This document shows, piece after piece, positions 16,501-21,461 of a DNA stretch of 21,461 bases (its first letter is position 1; each line of letters starts with the position of its first letter). Below the pieces are notes generated by a model, which was not told the DNA's origin, ran no database searches, and worked only from the letters and a program-made list of their open reading frames with translations. The DNA comes from a virus. The stretch spans positions 1 through 21,461 of IMG/VR virus record IMGVR_UViG_3300010883_000598. One strand, written 5' to 3'. Position numbers and translations under genes: made by a program.

Positions 16501-18816
16501 AGTAGTATTTTTAGGTTGGAAGAACTGTGATGTTCCTTTTGCTCTCATTGAGATATCGCCGAACTGAGTACCACTGTTGTTCAGCGTCATCTGTCCACCG
16601 TTTAGGGCATAGAATGCACATCGTACGAAGATTGATAGAGAACCGATACCGTTAATACCAGCACCATCCCTTGCAACATAACCTAAACCGTTTTGAGTAC
16701 GAGGTGTGAAACCAAAACATAAGACGTAAGTATATAGTGAGTCTGGATCAAGTACTCTTCTGTCTGCAAGTACACAACCACCGCCTCGACCAACTTCTCT
16801 GTTAGGGAAGTCATCAATACCAAGAGATTCAATTGTACCAGCACCACCAGATTCAGATGTTATTGTATCACCAATTCCGAAACCAATTCCGTTTTTCAGA
16901 TTACGAACTCTAATTGTTCGGTTAACTGCTATATCAGCAGTGTATCCTTTTGCTGTATCTAATGTATCGTCCCAAGTTAGGAAACCAACAGCACCAGATG
17001 AGAATTTAATTTCGTCATCAAGAGCCCATGCTCCTGTTAAACCAGCTGCTAATACAAACGTTTGACCAAGGTCAGCAAGTGTACCTTTAGTATTGTAAGG
17101 GTTAAGAGGTGGCTCAACATCTTGACGTAAGAAGTTAGATAACTGAGTACTATCTCTTAAGTAAGGTGAACGTAATAGTTTAGCACCAGGTCGATAAGCA
17201 ATCGCGAATCCACCTTCTGGGAAGTCAAAGTTATCAACTTTAAAGTTCTGATAACCGAATCCTTGGGCATAACAACCAGAACCAACTAAGATTCCGTTAT
17301 TGTTTTCAAATCCAGGAAGCATTTCAATAACAGTTGCGTACTGACCTGCAGTTGAAGTTATTGAACAGTCATCTGGTAATTGAAGATTACCCTTTGTATA
17401 ATAAGTACCTGGACCAACAGAAATGTGAACCGCGTTATTAATTGCGTTACGATTTAATTCACCACCTGCTTTTTCTAAACAAAGTTCAAATGCTCTTTCC
17501 AGTGTTCTTACTGGTTGCATCATTGTACCTGGGTTTGTATCATCACCAGAACCAGCGTCTACATTAACTTTAAGTGCTTGAGCTGTTTTCTTAGAAACTT
17601 CATCAAAGAGTTGGTTGAAATTAATCTGTTCAGTATCACCAGTTCTTTCGTTACGAATAGCAAAGTATGACTCGTCGTCCATTGGCGCATCGAACTCTTG
17701 CGTCAAATTCATGTCGAAGTCTACAAGATTCGTATTTGTTATTGTTCCGCCGGTAAAGGTTGAACCAGATACCGAGCCATTTTCAAAGGTTGAATTATTA
17801 GAAGATAAACCATCTGCAGAGGAGCTTCTGATTGTCATATCAGTTGCTACAACATTCTGCATTGTGCCTTGGAAAGCAGTATTGGATATTGTACCATCAG
17901 TGAAAACAGAATCATCAATAGTTGAATTTGTTAACGTTACGTTATTACCAGTACCATTGTTAAATTCAGAACTTGTAATAATTGTGTTATTAACAGTGCT
18001 GTCATTAAGCTGTGATGAAGTAATTACGAAGTTATTTGCAGTACCATTTAATAGAGCAGTATCTGTAAATATGTTATTTGCGCCAGTACCATCTGAAAAA
18101 TCTGAACCGGTTAAATCTACATTAACACCAGTTGAGTCTAGCAATGTACCAGAAGTAAATGACGAACTTGTTATAATTACATTGTTTGCAGTACTATCAG
18201 CAACCGCACCAGATGTAAACGTAGAAGAAGTCATTGTTACATTGTTTGCAGTACTATCAGTGATTGATGAATCATCAATAATAGAATTTGTTAATGTGAC
18301 ATTGTTACCTGTGCCGTTATTAAACTCAGAATTTGTTATTACGACTGCATTGGCAGTTCCGTTATTAAACTCGGAATTAGTTATGATAACATTATTGGCA
18401 GTACTATTTGTAATTGTACCATCGTCGAACGATGAATTAGCAATAGTTAGGCGTTCACCAGTAGAAGCTACTAACGAACCGTCAGTAAACGAAGATGAAG
18501 TAATGACAATATTGTTAGCATCTGAATTTGTAATAACAGTAGTATCAATAGTACCACGAATCCAATCAGTATCTTCAATATTTGAGTTATCAATTGTAAC
18601 ATTATCGAGAGTACTGTCTGACATCTCAACGCCAGAGATCGTTCCGCCTGTAATAGTGATGCGATCAAATATCTCGTACTGAATAGCTTGTACAAGTTCT
18701 TTTCTTGAGATATTCTTGGTACCATCGTCACCTTGAACAAGGTTAACAATTACAAGTAGGTCTTCCGACCTGGTATTTGCACCGGTAATGGAACCTAGTT
18801 CTGAAATCTTTGCCAT
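7597..18816 (-). CDS. Giant modular tail-fibre / adhesin-like structural protein, 3739 aa
   Basis: ATG at 18814-18816, preceded by GGGA at 10 nt; TAA at 7597-7599. Residues 1-60 form an N-terminal cap ('SELGSITGANTRSEDLLVIV', 'GTKNISRKELVQAIQYEIFD'), probably for attachment to the baseplate. About 60-365 is a Thr/Asn/Ser-rich pentapeptide-like beta-helix. About 415-805 is a second beta-helix-type region opening with 'VDAGSGDDTNPG' and containing 'ALNGGQMTLNNSGTQFGDI'. From about 815 to 3400 two module families alternate. One is beta-rich ('SATIGKHGLHPGDYVKF', 'TFSC', 'HHPYY', 'PHTFVSA'), about nine copies. The other is helical ('KCxRDxGxIxDAxxxD'), eleven copies. About 3540-3739 is a conserved-looking end ('NDCVKDNILRPNTLIFGS', 'GRIRWSGADELNNQYF') with a basic tail. 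T4 gp37 has about 1026 residues, so this is exceptionally long. Similar modules occur in marine T4-like phage structural proteins. Its role in host recognition is inferred. Confidence 0.9.
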   Translation of the reverse strand: MAKISELGSITGANTRSEDLLVIVNLVQGDDGTKNISRKELVQAIQYEIFDRITITGGTISGVEMSDSTLDNVTIDNSNIEDTDWIRGTIDTTVITNSDANNIVITSSSFTDGSLVASTGERLTIANSSFDDGTITNSTANNVIITNSEFNNGTANAVVITNSEFNNGTGNNVTLTNSIIDDSSITDSTANNVTMTSSTFTSGAVADSTANNVIITSSSFTSGTLLDSTGVNVDLTGSDFSDGTGANNIFTDTALLNGTANNFVITSSQLNDSTVNNTIITSSEFNNGTGNNVTLTNSTIDDSVFTDGTISNTAFQGTMQNVVATDMTIRSSSADGLSSNNSTFENGSVSGSTFTGGTITNTNLVDFDMNLTQEFDAPMDDESYFAIRNERTGDTEQINFNQLFDEVSKKTAQALKVNVDAGSGDDTNPGTMMQPVRTLERAFELCLEKAGGELNRNAINNAVHISVGPGTYYTKGNLQLPDDCSITSTAGQYATVIEMLPGFENNNGILVGSGCYAQGFGYQNFKVDNFDFPEGGFAIAYRPGAKLLRSPYLRDSTQLSNFLRQDVEPPLNPYNTKGTLADLGQTFVLAAGLTGAWALDDEIKFSSGAVGFLTWDDTLDTAKGYTADIAVNRTIRVRNLKNGIGFGIGDTITSESGGAGTIESLGIDDFPNREVGRGGGCVLADRRVLDPDSLYTYVLCFGFTPRTQNGLGYVARDGAGINGIGSLSIFVRCAFYALNGGQMTLNNSGTQFGDISMRAKGTSQFFQPKNTTATIVGNTVFGSSLMDNSDDIITDMTEYLTDSVASGGLGYTGYDSVKCERDTGIIIDGVGYDVATDSNYWSRLAGITYRSPISSKVVGDQLEATIGANVFLQSRINTIFANANNEIIPRVDTSFQEMYNVVKYGEENMNPIIWQDTTKPQVAARELLQDNRQFITDTLIDWIENNEEFYAYDSKACRRDVSDYILPAVKNDMLFDTNYNAVTAGEAYYMAAAKTVIESQNNETVAAYKRLKDQTNELLDGDSYEATARTDAAFDEILEILENKNTAYTPTKATYDAASGKMVITLNTSKKFNVSNATYNPASGVMTATIGTHELVVGDYIRFKPASITFSCNAGSGVQNHAVPEAHHPYYNKPVKITNVSGNVITMNVGYGGANGQQVHTFVSAAPQAISSSHGLSTGRKVLLRTGGFVFTCSRDNYLTRHAYPRATDPAAGAPLEVLGANETSITINVGVSAIVDEHRFVEALSKSVSILGADIRWSENASIAADNKNARKQLQANKTFLADYVEGYIDETYFRYDSKKCRRDTQKYILPAVERDILTGSNYNAIQTGIAYRSGTTLADNVINDQLVETIGAMNEIKSRINLNNVESGFTVTDVVYDPATGVFTATIGNHGMAVGDYIMLADNGITMSCDMGAGEVNHTSPQSHHPYWQTPCPITGVTDTTITMNVGDGGSGQYPHTFVSAVANAIVPAKGVGLSFTPTTATYNPESGMFSATIGKHGLHPGDYVKFLSGGITFSCDTGSGVQNDAVPMAHHAFYNHPCSVESVTSTTITMFVGYSAAYPHTFVSALDNSITHMVSIDDNASGFRSNEAIDKITSILQSSGKTYTTTNATYNPGTGLTVITVGAHDLQPGDKINIAANSMTFTCDTDGNVTNYTYPATTITNFTPTNATYDPATGVFTATIGAHKLKAGDQIEVAPESIVFTCAIDGNATNHPVPEAHHTFWKKKITLTAVDSTTITANVGVSANGGGAHTFVSALPNAIQGERQHPAYKKPVVIASTTGTTITVNVGTSSDLSPHTFISATTDNIKTAKYISTYTPTNATYDGGTGVFVATIGRHNLEAGDYVQIKTGSIVFTCALDGNATEHAIPEAHHTKTYMTPIEIDSVTSDSISMNVGPAVGGTHTFVRADVGAIDSDALVFTDPAAQIKHFTPTTATFVPSTGESVVTIPNHGLTTDDWVEFAPYSFTYTCSLDGDATQHSYPRKGDVTYRKPFQITAVTTNTFTVNLGASSGGTHTFVSCEKHAVTHVSTNGQGQYAREQLQNNKAFLAADVQAYLDTQYFVFNGAKCSRDSGFILDAVRRDLATNSNYHAVFMGLGYRIGTVGANKVIYDQLTQTVGAINYLKAKVAADPSVTGTALTRANASFDEIVDIMSNGSGNANALTYGDDAAVSVNHTTGASALINNRAFLQAEVTAYVADQFPSLNYSVAKCERDTGYMIDALVWDVKYGSNAASVNFSRLYYENAISTLPEDQKLPTAKTWEHLANVCYKIVRDQAVTPTTGNAVSQDVTLTDAGVEVGEAARAGVNVTTQIIRDNNLDNLPHHNEGSVEVAMEPAVNAIDGLTENLTESVIEYLRDEHNGLPIVREKCTRDVGIILDAVSRDIEYGGNENTLEAIDYYFKRFTSESADYEQQRSTNVLPIKVRGQFKTLSDYEDTANVSGLREKINVLPREQREPIQAAFKRLADVAETVVKEVAHTTTYTKFTPTNALYNPATGVFTATIGTHTLKVKDKIWLAPEGFTFSCDMGAGVQSHTSPQKHHPYYSEPVTITEVGANTITMNVGNGGSGQQPHTFISALADAISTGPYQNTDGTAVNTATGTTVHDLIDTVAKFIDYTNIEDDELPTLVKASFDSNRTLARKQLQRNRDFIIEEVQGYIKDRYYTFDGDKCKRDVALLLDGVKVDVLTGSNYNAVHNGLAYRIETPGTNKVINEQLIETVKGIEFAKAKAVAAVTNQALQTKTEEAFDEIIDIMTKGRSAADVINYTSTALNVNKINGRSQLQNNKVFLQAEMIAWLTANRPSHTYDTAKCQRDTGYLIDAISFDLQHGGNFGTLNFIRLYFENGVNVGLPINQREPSYAAFRHLGDCADLIIQDINLGALKSSGNSETQDFSGASGGVLLAAAGEDLFDISAQIIEDNGMLMAPAYDLPDAAAPYSDAQIAAFNAIDNIKTTVAEGLIEYVSTFYDVLPFSETKCRRDTGYIIDAVSHDIQYGGNSATVQTAGMYFENAVNTGLKLEQRMGTRDAFLHMSKIVEHVVGAVDITTTEFPKEAVFYTGDILTQYDYWSGVESYQTTQVQNKAVIGANPNTCKTARDLVQIVANAVDDNIEIVSTIPEMIFPSEAWVADNYKVAKDLVDNQRDTIAEAVITYLSSVHSGLSFPAAKCRRDIGYIVDAISHDVQYGGNFATRQAAGIYFENGVSVLPVDTRNQYSDILNILGTLVDGVVQETDVSNTLYTITPQNTLGTAATATEGTRAHDLIAYIEGVIRADDTDELPAIEPGNTGWIDAELTTAAVTIDDSTEELASDVTTFINNNFDVLDYNKAKCKRDTGFLLDAFSYDLNFGGNSASRWNADFYFWNQVYRLPEDQRIPTAKSYRHLGKICKDIVIGEYAGQVQNGEVATTIESVKVEGLANIFYKTQLYNDTKQLPLLEEPTYLNAVFTDAKNILGQQRESLQFQTVSYVGKTYKFIDLNLTRRDAKNLLTAVSNDFKYQKYDPDVAAPTYADFGSSNATMTYTAAFFDFKGSHVFPVFNPTKQDLKYQGSVTQLSDLSAITGMKLNHSYIVATNYATNYYAGNIYYWNGTTWVSDGANNTDLLDAFTGAWDKMRDYIVATYSPNSQHSLMIEGLFNDCVKDNILRPNTLIFGSLVESIAHQFNGASAGVNRNALPLNFRNLGSAISAIASVLNEDGGRIRWSGADELNNQYFARGLRINGRTGRIEGRPFTSSVRKLARRASNSRASI
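12740..15605 (-). repeat. Tandem beta-rich 'TATIG-GDY-TFSC-HHPYY-HTFVSA' modules in the giant protein
   Basis: Copies of about 95-100 residues run roughly at 1072-1160, 1161-1250 (divergent), 1370-1468, 1478-1572, a split copy 1606-1664 plus 1763-1808, 1665-1762, 1816-1913 and 1925-2024. One further outlying copy lies near 2480-2580 (DNA about 11080-11380). The pattern is '[FY]TPTxATYxPxTG', 'xATIGxHxLxxGDxI', 'xITF[ST]Cxx[DG]G', 'HxxPxxHHPYYxxP', 'ITxVxxxTITMNVG' and 'xHTFVSAxxxAI'. The alternating pattern predicts a beta sandwich per module. Each full copy has one Cys, and most have a His pair. Confidence 0.85.
13531..13824 (-). repeat. Complete beta-module nested inside another copy
   Basis: These 294 nt (98 codons, in frame) encode residues 1665-1762, from 'FTPTNATYDPATGVF' to 'SALPNAI', which are the normal borders of a module. 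The preceding copy stops halfway at 'NVTNYTYPATTITN'. The sequence after the insert ('QGERQHPAYKKPVVI', 'TITVNVG', 'SPHTFISATTDNI') supplies precisely the missing second half. A whole module therefore sits inside another. Confidence 0.75.
17745..18640 (-). repeat. Pentapeptide-like beta-helix repeats at the N-terminus of the giant protein
   Basis: Residues about 60-358 repeat every 5 and, more strictly, every 20 residues (60 nt), for example 'STANNVTMTSSTFTSGAVAD' followed by 'STANNVIITSSSFTSGTLLD'. A hydrophobic residue (I/L/V/M/F) recurs every fifth position among Thr, Ser, Asn, Asp and Gly. This suggests a square right-handed beta-helix of the pentapeptide-repeat type. At DNA level short direct repeats are visible, such as 'attgtttgcagtactatcag' at 18181 and again at 18241. 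Confidence 0.8.
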
Positions 18817-18838
18817 TTAATCTTATTCCCTTTTTATC

Positions 18839-18849
18839 TATTATTTATT
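18839..18849 (-). promoter_or_regulatory. Candidate T4-type late promoter (AATAAATAATA)
   Basis: The 62-nt gap before the giant gene reads CTTAATAAATAATAGATAAAA on the minus strand. The 11-mer starts within 3 nt of TAA-rich sequence and ends 22 nt before the ATG. It is the same 11-mer as at 997-1007 and 7143-7153, with one mismatch to the T4 late core TATAAATA. A 14-bp palindrome lies just upstream. Confidence 0.5.
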
Positions 18850-18854
18850 AAGTC

Positions 18855-18868
18855 AGTACTCGAGTACT
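18855..18868. other. Perfect 14-bp palindrome AGTACTCGAGTACT
   Basis: The inverted repeat AGTACTC/GAGTACT has no loop and lies between the 389-aa stop and the promoter-like element. It could form a small hairpin or be a protein binding site. It is not followed by a U-run, so it does not look like an intrinsic terminator. It may also be chance. Confidence 0.45.
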
Positions 18869-18878
18869 CATTAACAAA

Positions 18879-20048
18879 TTACGATTTTAACTGATCTTCT
18901 AAATCATTTACCTTGTCGCTTAACTCTTTAATCGACTCTATCAATAGAGGGATCAATTGGTCATAACGAACTGCTTTATATGTACCACCATTTCTTTCGT
19001 GGTCAAATACAACATTAGGAAGCACTTTTTCAACTTCCTGTGCAACAACTCCCGGAATAGTTTCACGGGGTTTATCTTTATAATTAAATGTATAACCACT
19101 AATTTCACTAATTTTTTCTAATGGTTTTTCTATAACTTTTAAATTTTCTTTTAATCTGATGTCTGAACCGCTGTAATTAGTAACAATATCACCAGTAACA
19201 GTTAATGCACCATCTACTGCTAAGTTTCCGGCTTGGGTAATATCACCAGTAACCGAAACTAAGCCAATTACTTCTAAGTCGCTTGCTGTTAATTTACCAG
19301 CTAAACCGAAGTCTCCGGTTTGGTTAATATCACCAGTAACAGTCAGTGTGCCTGTATAAGTATCGTTAGCATTACTTCTTAAAAAGGCGGTACTATCTAA
19401 ATTATCGAGTGTTTGCGCGTTTACATTACTGCCGCCGTCAAAATCTGTATCGTTAACCCAAGCTGTACCATTATATTTTAATACTTGGCCAGATGAAGCA
19501 TTTGTAATTGTAACATCTGTAAGTTCATTAACAGCAACTGATGATACAACACCCGTTAACTGAGAACCATCACCAATGAAACTAACTGCAGTAACATTTT
19601 CAATTGCTGTTAAATTAGGTACAGTAAGCATACCATTAGTTGCTAGACTAAATTTATCATCTCCAGCACCTGTGTCAATAATAAAGTTTCCATTACTATC
19701 TTTAAGACCAGCATTCCAAGTAATACTACCGTTTGTAAATTGTGCTTGTCCACCAGTACCATGAGAAACTATTAGGGCTGCCTGGGATGCACCATTAATC
19801 TTGGTGTCAGCATTTACCTGAATAGTAGCTCCACCAGTTTTTGGTCCGATACTATCAGATTGTAGTAAAGTATTAGCAACAACGTTAGTTGCTGTAAAAT
19901 TACCAGCTAAGATAGCATTGCCGTTAGTAGTATCGCCACCAGCAGTAAGAGTATCAGTCTTAATAATATTTACAATCTCATTGGTTTTATCAAACCAGTT
20001 CTGGAATGTACCAGAGGTTGCAATATTCTGTAAATTAGCCTTTGCCAT
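18879..20048 (-). CDS. Tail fibre-type protein with C-terminal S74 self-cleaving chaperone, 389 aa
   Basis: ATG at 20046-20048 overlaps the TAA of the upstream 61-aa gene by one base (TAATG), a typical coupled junction; GGAA lies 8 nt upstream. The N-terminus ('NIATSGTFQNWFDKTNEIVN') resembles the baseplate-attachment start of T4-like marine phage fibres. The middle is beta-rich, with 'SFIGDGSQLTGV', 'ELTDVTITNASSGQVLKYNG' and repeated 'LTVTGDI' strands, as in fibre shafts. From residue 295 the S74 domain starts with SDIRLKENL. Ser295 and Lys300 have the expected dyad spacing and 'GVVAQEVEKVLPNVV' is the family core. The tail 'LIPLLIESIKELSDKVNDLE' is a coiled coil. Expected products are a fibre of about 294 residues and a released 95-residue chaperone. 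Host recognition is inferred. Confidence 0.88.
   Translation of the reverse strand: MAKANLQNIATSGTFQNWFDKTNEIVNIIKTDTLTAGGDTTNGNAILAGNFTATNVVANTLLQSDSIGPKTGGATIQVNADTKINGASQAALIVSHGTGGQAQFTNGSITWNAGLKDSNGNFIIDTGAGDDKFSLATNGMLTVPNLTAIENVTAVSFIGDGSQLTGVVSSVAVNELTDVTITNASSGQVLKYNGTAWVNDTDFDGGSNVNAQTLDNLDSTAFLRSNANDTYTGTLTVTGDINQTGDFGLAGKLTASDLEVIGLVSVTGDITQAGNLAVDGALTVTGDIVTNYSGSDIRLKENLKVIEKPLEKISEISGYTFNYKDKPRETIPGVVAQEVEKVLPNVVFDHERNGGTYKAVRYDQLIPLLIESIKELSDKVNDLEDQLKS
18882..19166 (-). other. S74 intramolecular chaperone domain of the 389-aa fibre (predicted cleavage before Ser295)
   Basis: The S-D-I-R-L-K motif at residues 295-300 keeps the Ser-x4-Lys arrangement of S74 autoproteases. It is followed by the 'GVVAQEVEKVLP' core. 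This is a second, clearly divergent copy of the domain ending the 1882-aa protein. Confidence 0.85.
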
Positions 20049-20233
20049 TACTTGTTTTCCAGTTTTTCGATTCTTTCGTATATAGAGATAATACTACGTT
20101 TGATTTCTAATATATCGTCTTGTAGCCTATCTACTTTACGATAATAATTCCGCTCTACTTTATATTTATTCAGCGCGGACACATCTGTATTTACTATTGC
20201 TCCAGATGTTGAATCTCTTTTTATATTACTCAT
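20048..20233 (-). CDS. Small coiled-coil protein, 61 aa
   Basis: ATG at 20231-20233; AGGA lies 10 nt upstream and overlaps the TAG of the preceding gene. It is 12 nt downstream of that gene and overlaps the next by one base, so it is almost certainly within one operon. The second half ('ALNKYKVERNYYRKVDRLQD' onward to 'IYERIEKLENK') is a charged amphipathic helix with heptad spacing. The plan (short flexible start, 'ALNKYKVER', then coiled coil) matches small hypothetical proteins I know beside fibre genes in T4-like cyanophages. It could trimerise as a short connector or assembly helper. No function is established from sequence. Confidence 0.75.
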   Translation of the reverse strand: MSNIKRDSTSGAIVNTDVSALNKYKVERNYYRKVDRLQDDILEIKRSIISIYERIEKLENK

Positions 20234-20245
20234 TTTATTTCAATC

Positions 20246-21461
20246 CTATGTGAGCGCTATAGCTCTATAATCTCTTAGCGTAGGAGCATTGTGAATATTA
20301 GATGAAGTTAAAGCAATTTTAATCTTAAACTTCCTAAACTCATTAAATGTACCATTACTTGAGGTGTATGTATAAGCTCCACTAGGTAGACCACCAACTT
20401 TAGCAGTTGCAGGTATTCTATATTGGAACTCTCTATAATCTCTAATATTTGAATTAGATGAGAACGTACCCACTCCTTCAAACATCTCTAACTCAGTCCA
20501 GCCGATAGAATCTAAGTCTGATGAATCAAAAGCATTTTGCGCTTTAATATAGACTTTAATATCTGAATTAACCGGTCTATAACCAGTTACAAACACATTT
20601 ATATCTTCGGCGTCTAAATCACTAGCAAGTTCAACAGATTTAGAAATATAATTACTAGACTCTGCTTGGTCTGTGTCAAGTGTATATTGATAAGCGATCA
20701 ACTTAGATGCTTCAATATCAATAAACGGTGTTGAAGTTACATTACTTGCATTTTCCATATTAACAATAAAGTCAAACGATTTAGAACGAGTTGGATCATT
20801 TGATTTACTATAAACTATCGCACCGTTCTGACTAAAATGATTATTATCATTAAATGCTAGTGTAGATGTATATGTAGTATTTATAGCACTTGGTGGCACG
20901 AGTGTACCGTCTAGTGTTGTAGTAGATACTGAATCATTTGCTTTCATAATCATTGGCTGAACATAACTTAGATTGATATTATCAACCGACGTAATTATTG
21001 CAGATACTAAACTATCAAACCCTGTAACAGTTTCTGTTGAAACAAACTTTTTAGCAGCAGTAGCAGAACTTGCTTCGAGTTGGAGCGTGCCAGGTGTTCT
21101 TGTATTATAATTTGAAATATTACCTTTTACAACTGGATTAATAGAAATACTTGTTGCGTTAGCGTACGGCCATGGCGATTTAATTACAAAAGAGTTTGCA
21201 GTTGGTATATTAACAACCTCAGCTATTTGAATATTAGTTCCGCTTACGATTTTAACAAAGTCGCCGATAACATATGTTTGATCAGCCGCTACCTGTGTAA
21301 CAGTTGTAGAATTTAAAGTAGCTCCACCAAGTGGTTCTGTTGCACCTGTGCGAGGTTTGACCGAATAAACAACTTCACCAGGAATAAAGTAATTAGATGA
21401 AGCAGATGGCGTAATATTGTTTAAGGTTAAAAACTCATTATCGTTATTTGTTAATGTAACA
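20246..21461 (-). CDS. Large tail/baseplate structural protein (DUF4815-like by eye), 3' part
   Basis: TAG at 20246-20248. Codon by codon, the frame stays open from there to the right edge, giving 404 residues. The Met at 20951-20953 is therefore internal and not the start. Visible parts include 'SNYFIPGEVVYSVKPRTGAT', 'TYVIGDFVKIVSGTNI', then 'MENASNVTSTPFIDIE', 'YISKSVELASDLDAEDINVF', 'VYIKAQNAF', 'FEYRIPA'-like segments and a terminal 'APTLRDYRAIALT'. The end block, with its 'TGYRPVNSDIKVYIK' strand and closing 'LRDYRAIAL', is characteristic of a large virion protein in T4-like marine phages that is often assigned to DUF4815. I recall it near baseplate and tail genes. The family name is from memory, without a search. 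Confidence 0.8.
   Translation of the reverse strand, partial: VTLTNNDNEFLTLNNITPSASSNYFIPGEVVYSVKPRTGATEPLGGATLNSTTVTQVAADQTYVIGDFVKIVSGTNIQIAEVVNIPTANSFVIKSPWPYANATSISINPVVKGNISNYNTRTPGTLQLEASSATAAKKFVSTETVTGFDSLVSAIITSVDNINLSYVQPMIMKANDSVSTTTLDGTLVPPSAINTTYTSTLAFNDNNHFSQNGAIVYSKSNDPTRSKSFDFIVNMENASNVTSTPFIDIEASKLIAYQYTLDTDQAESSNYISKSVELASDLDAEDINVFVTGYRPVNSDIKVYIKAQNAFDSSDLDSIGWTELEMFEGVGTFSSNSNIRDYREFQYRIPATAKVGGLPSGAYTYTSSNGTFNEFRKFKIKIALTSSNIHNAPTLRDYRAIALT

Noticed and set aside
17615-18682. 355-codon plus-strand open frame
   Set aside because: It is the antisense shadow of the Thr/Asn/Ser/Val-rich beta-helix repeats. The translation is repetitive ('VIVTLFAVLS' type) and no gene organisation supports it.
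18855-18868. Palindrome as an intrinsic terminator for the 389-aa gene
   Set aside because: It has no loop and no following U-run on the transcribed strand.
20163-20170. AATAAATA (minus strand) inside the 61-aa gene, upstream of the 389-aa gene
   Set aside because: It lies in the codons for 'LNKYK' and lacks the rest of the 11-mer. A promoter for the 389-aa gene here is possible but not supported.
20951-20953. ATG as the start of a 235-aa protein
   Set aside because: The same frame continues without a stop to the window edge, with coherent structural-protein sequence, so this Met is internal.

Overview
This window looks like part of the late structural module of a T4-like (myovirus-type) bacteriophage, most plausibly a marine one. 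All eight recognisable genes lie on the minus strand, are packed end to end (overlaps or gaps of 0-62 nt) and encode virion adhesin or fibre-type proteins. The DNA is AT-rich. The giant gene opens with a 'SELGSITGANTRSEDLLVIV'-type N-terminus and ends with an 'RWSGADELNNQYF' C-terminus, and the window contains tandem 'KCxRD' modules and a collagen-like fibre with Gly-X-Gln triplets. I know these features from T4-like cyanophages and other marine myoviruses. The host cannot be told from this sequence. There are no tRNAs, integrases, CRISPR arrays or metabolic genes.

Layout in the direction of transcription (high to low coordinates). (1) 20246-21461: 3' part of a large structural protein, open through the window edge. 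(2) 20048-20233: 61-aa coiled-coil-like protein. (3) 18879-20048: 389-aa fibre ending in a self-cleaving S74 chaperone domain. A 62-nt gap follows, with a perfect 14-bp palindrome and a late-promoter-like element. (4) 7597-18816: a 3739-aa giant fibre protein. It has a pentapeptide-like beta-helix N-terminus, a second beta-helix-like domain, then two interleaved families of tandem modules. (5) 7158-7583: 141-aa probable virion protein. A second promoter-like element follows. (6) 1466-7114: an 1882-aa collagen-like fibre with four paralogous globular inserts and a C-terminal S74 domain. (7) 1015-1464: 149-aa protein with a ParB-like motif, GTG start. A third promoter-like element follows. (8) 617-958: 113-aa probable structural protein. 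(9) 1-616: start of another virion protein (GTG start), running off the left edge.

The three larger intergenic gaps all carry the same 11-mer AATAAATAATA (minus strand), close to the T4 late promoter core TATAAATA. The other junctions have little or no intergenic space. This suggests transcription units [..., 404+ aa, 61 aa, 389 aa], [3739 aa, 141 aa], [1882 aa, 149 aa] and [113 aa, 205+ aa]. Together the genes probably build the host-recognition apparatus at the baseplate: at least three fibres, of which two carry their own trimerisation chaperone. Gene-level calls are firm. Functional detail is inferred from motifs and remembered family resemblance, without any search.
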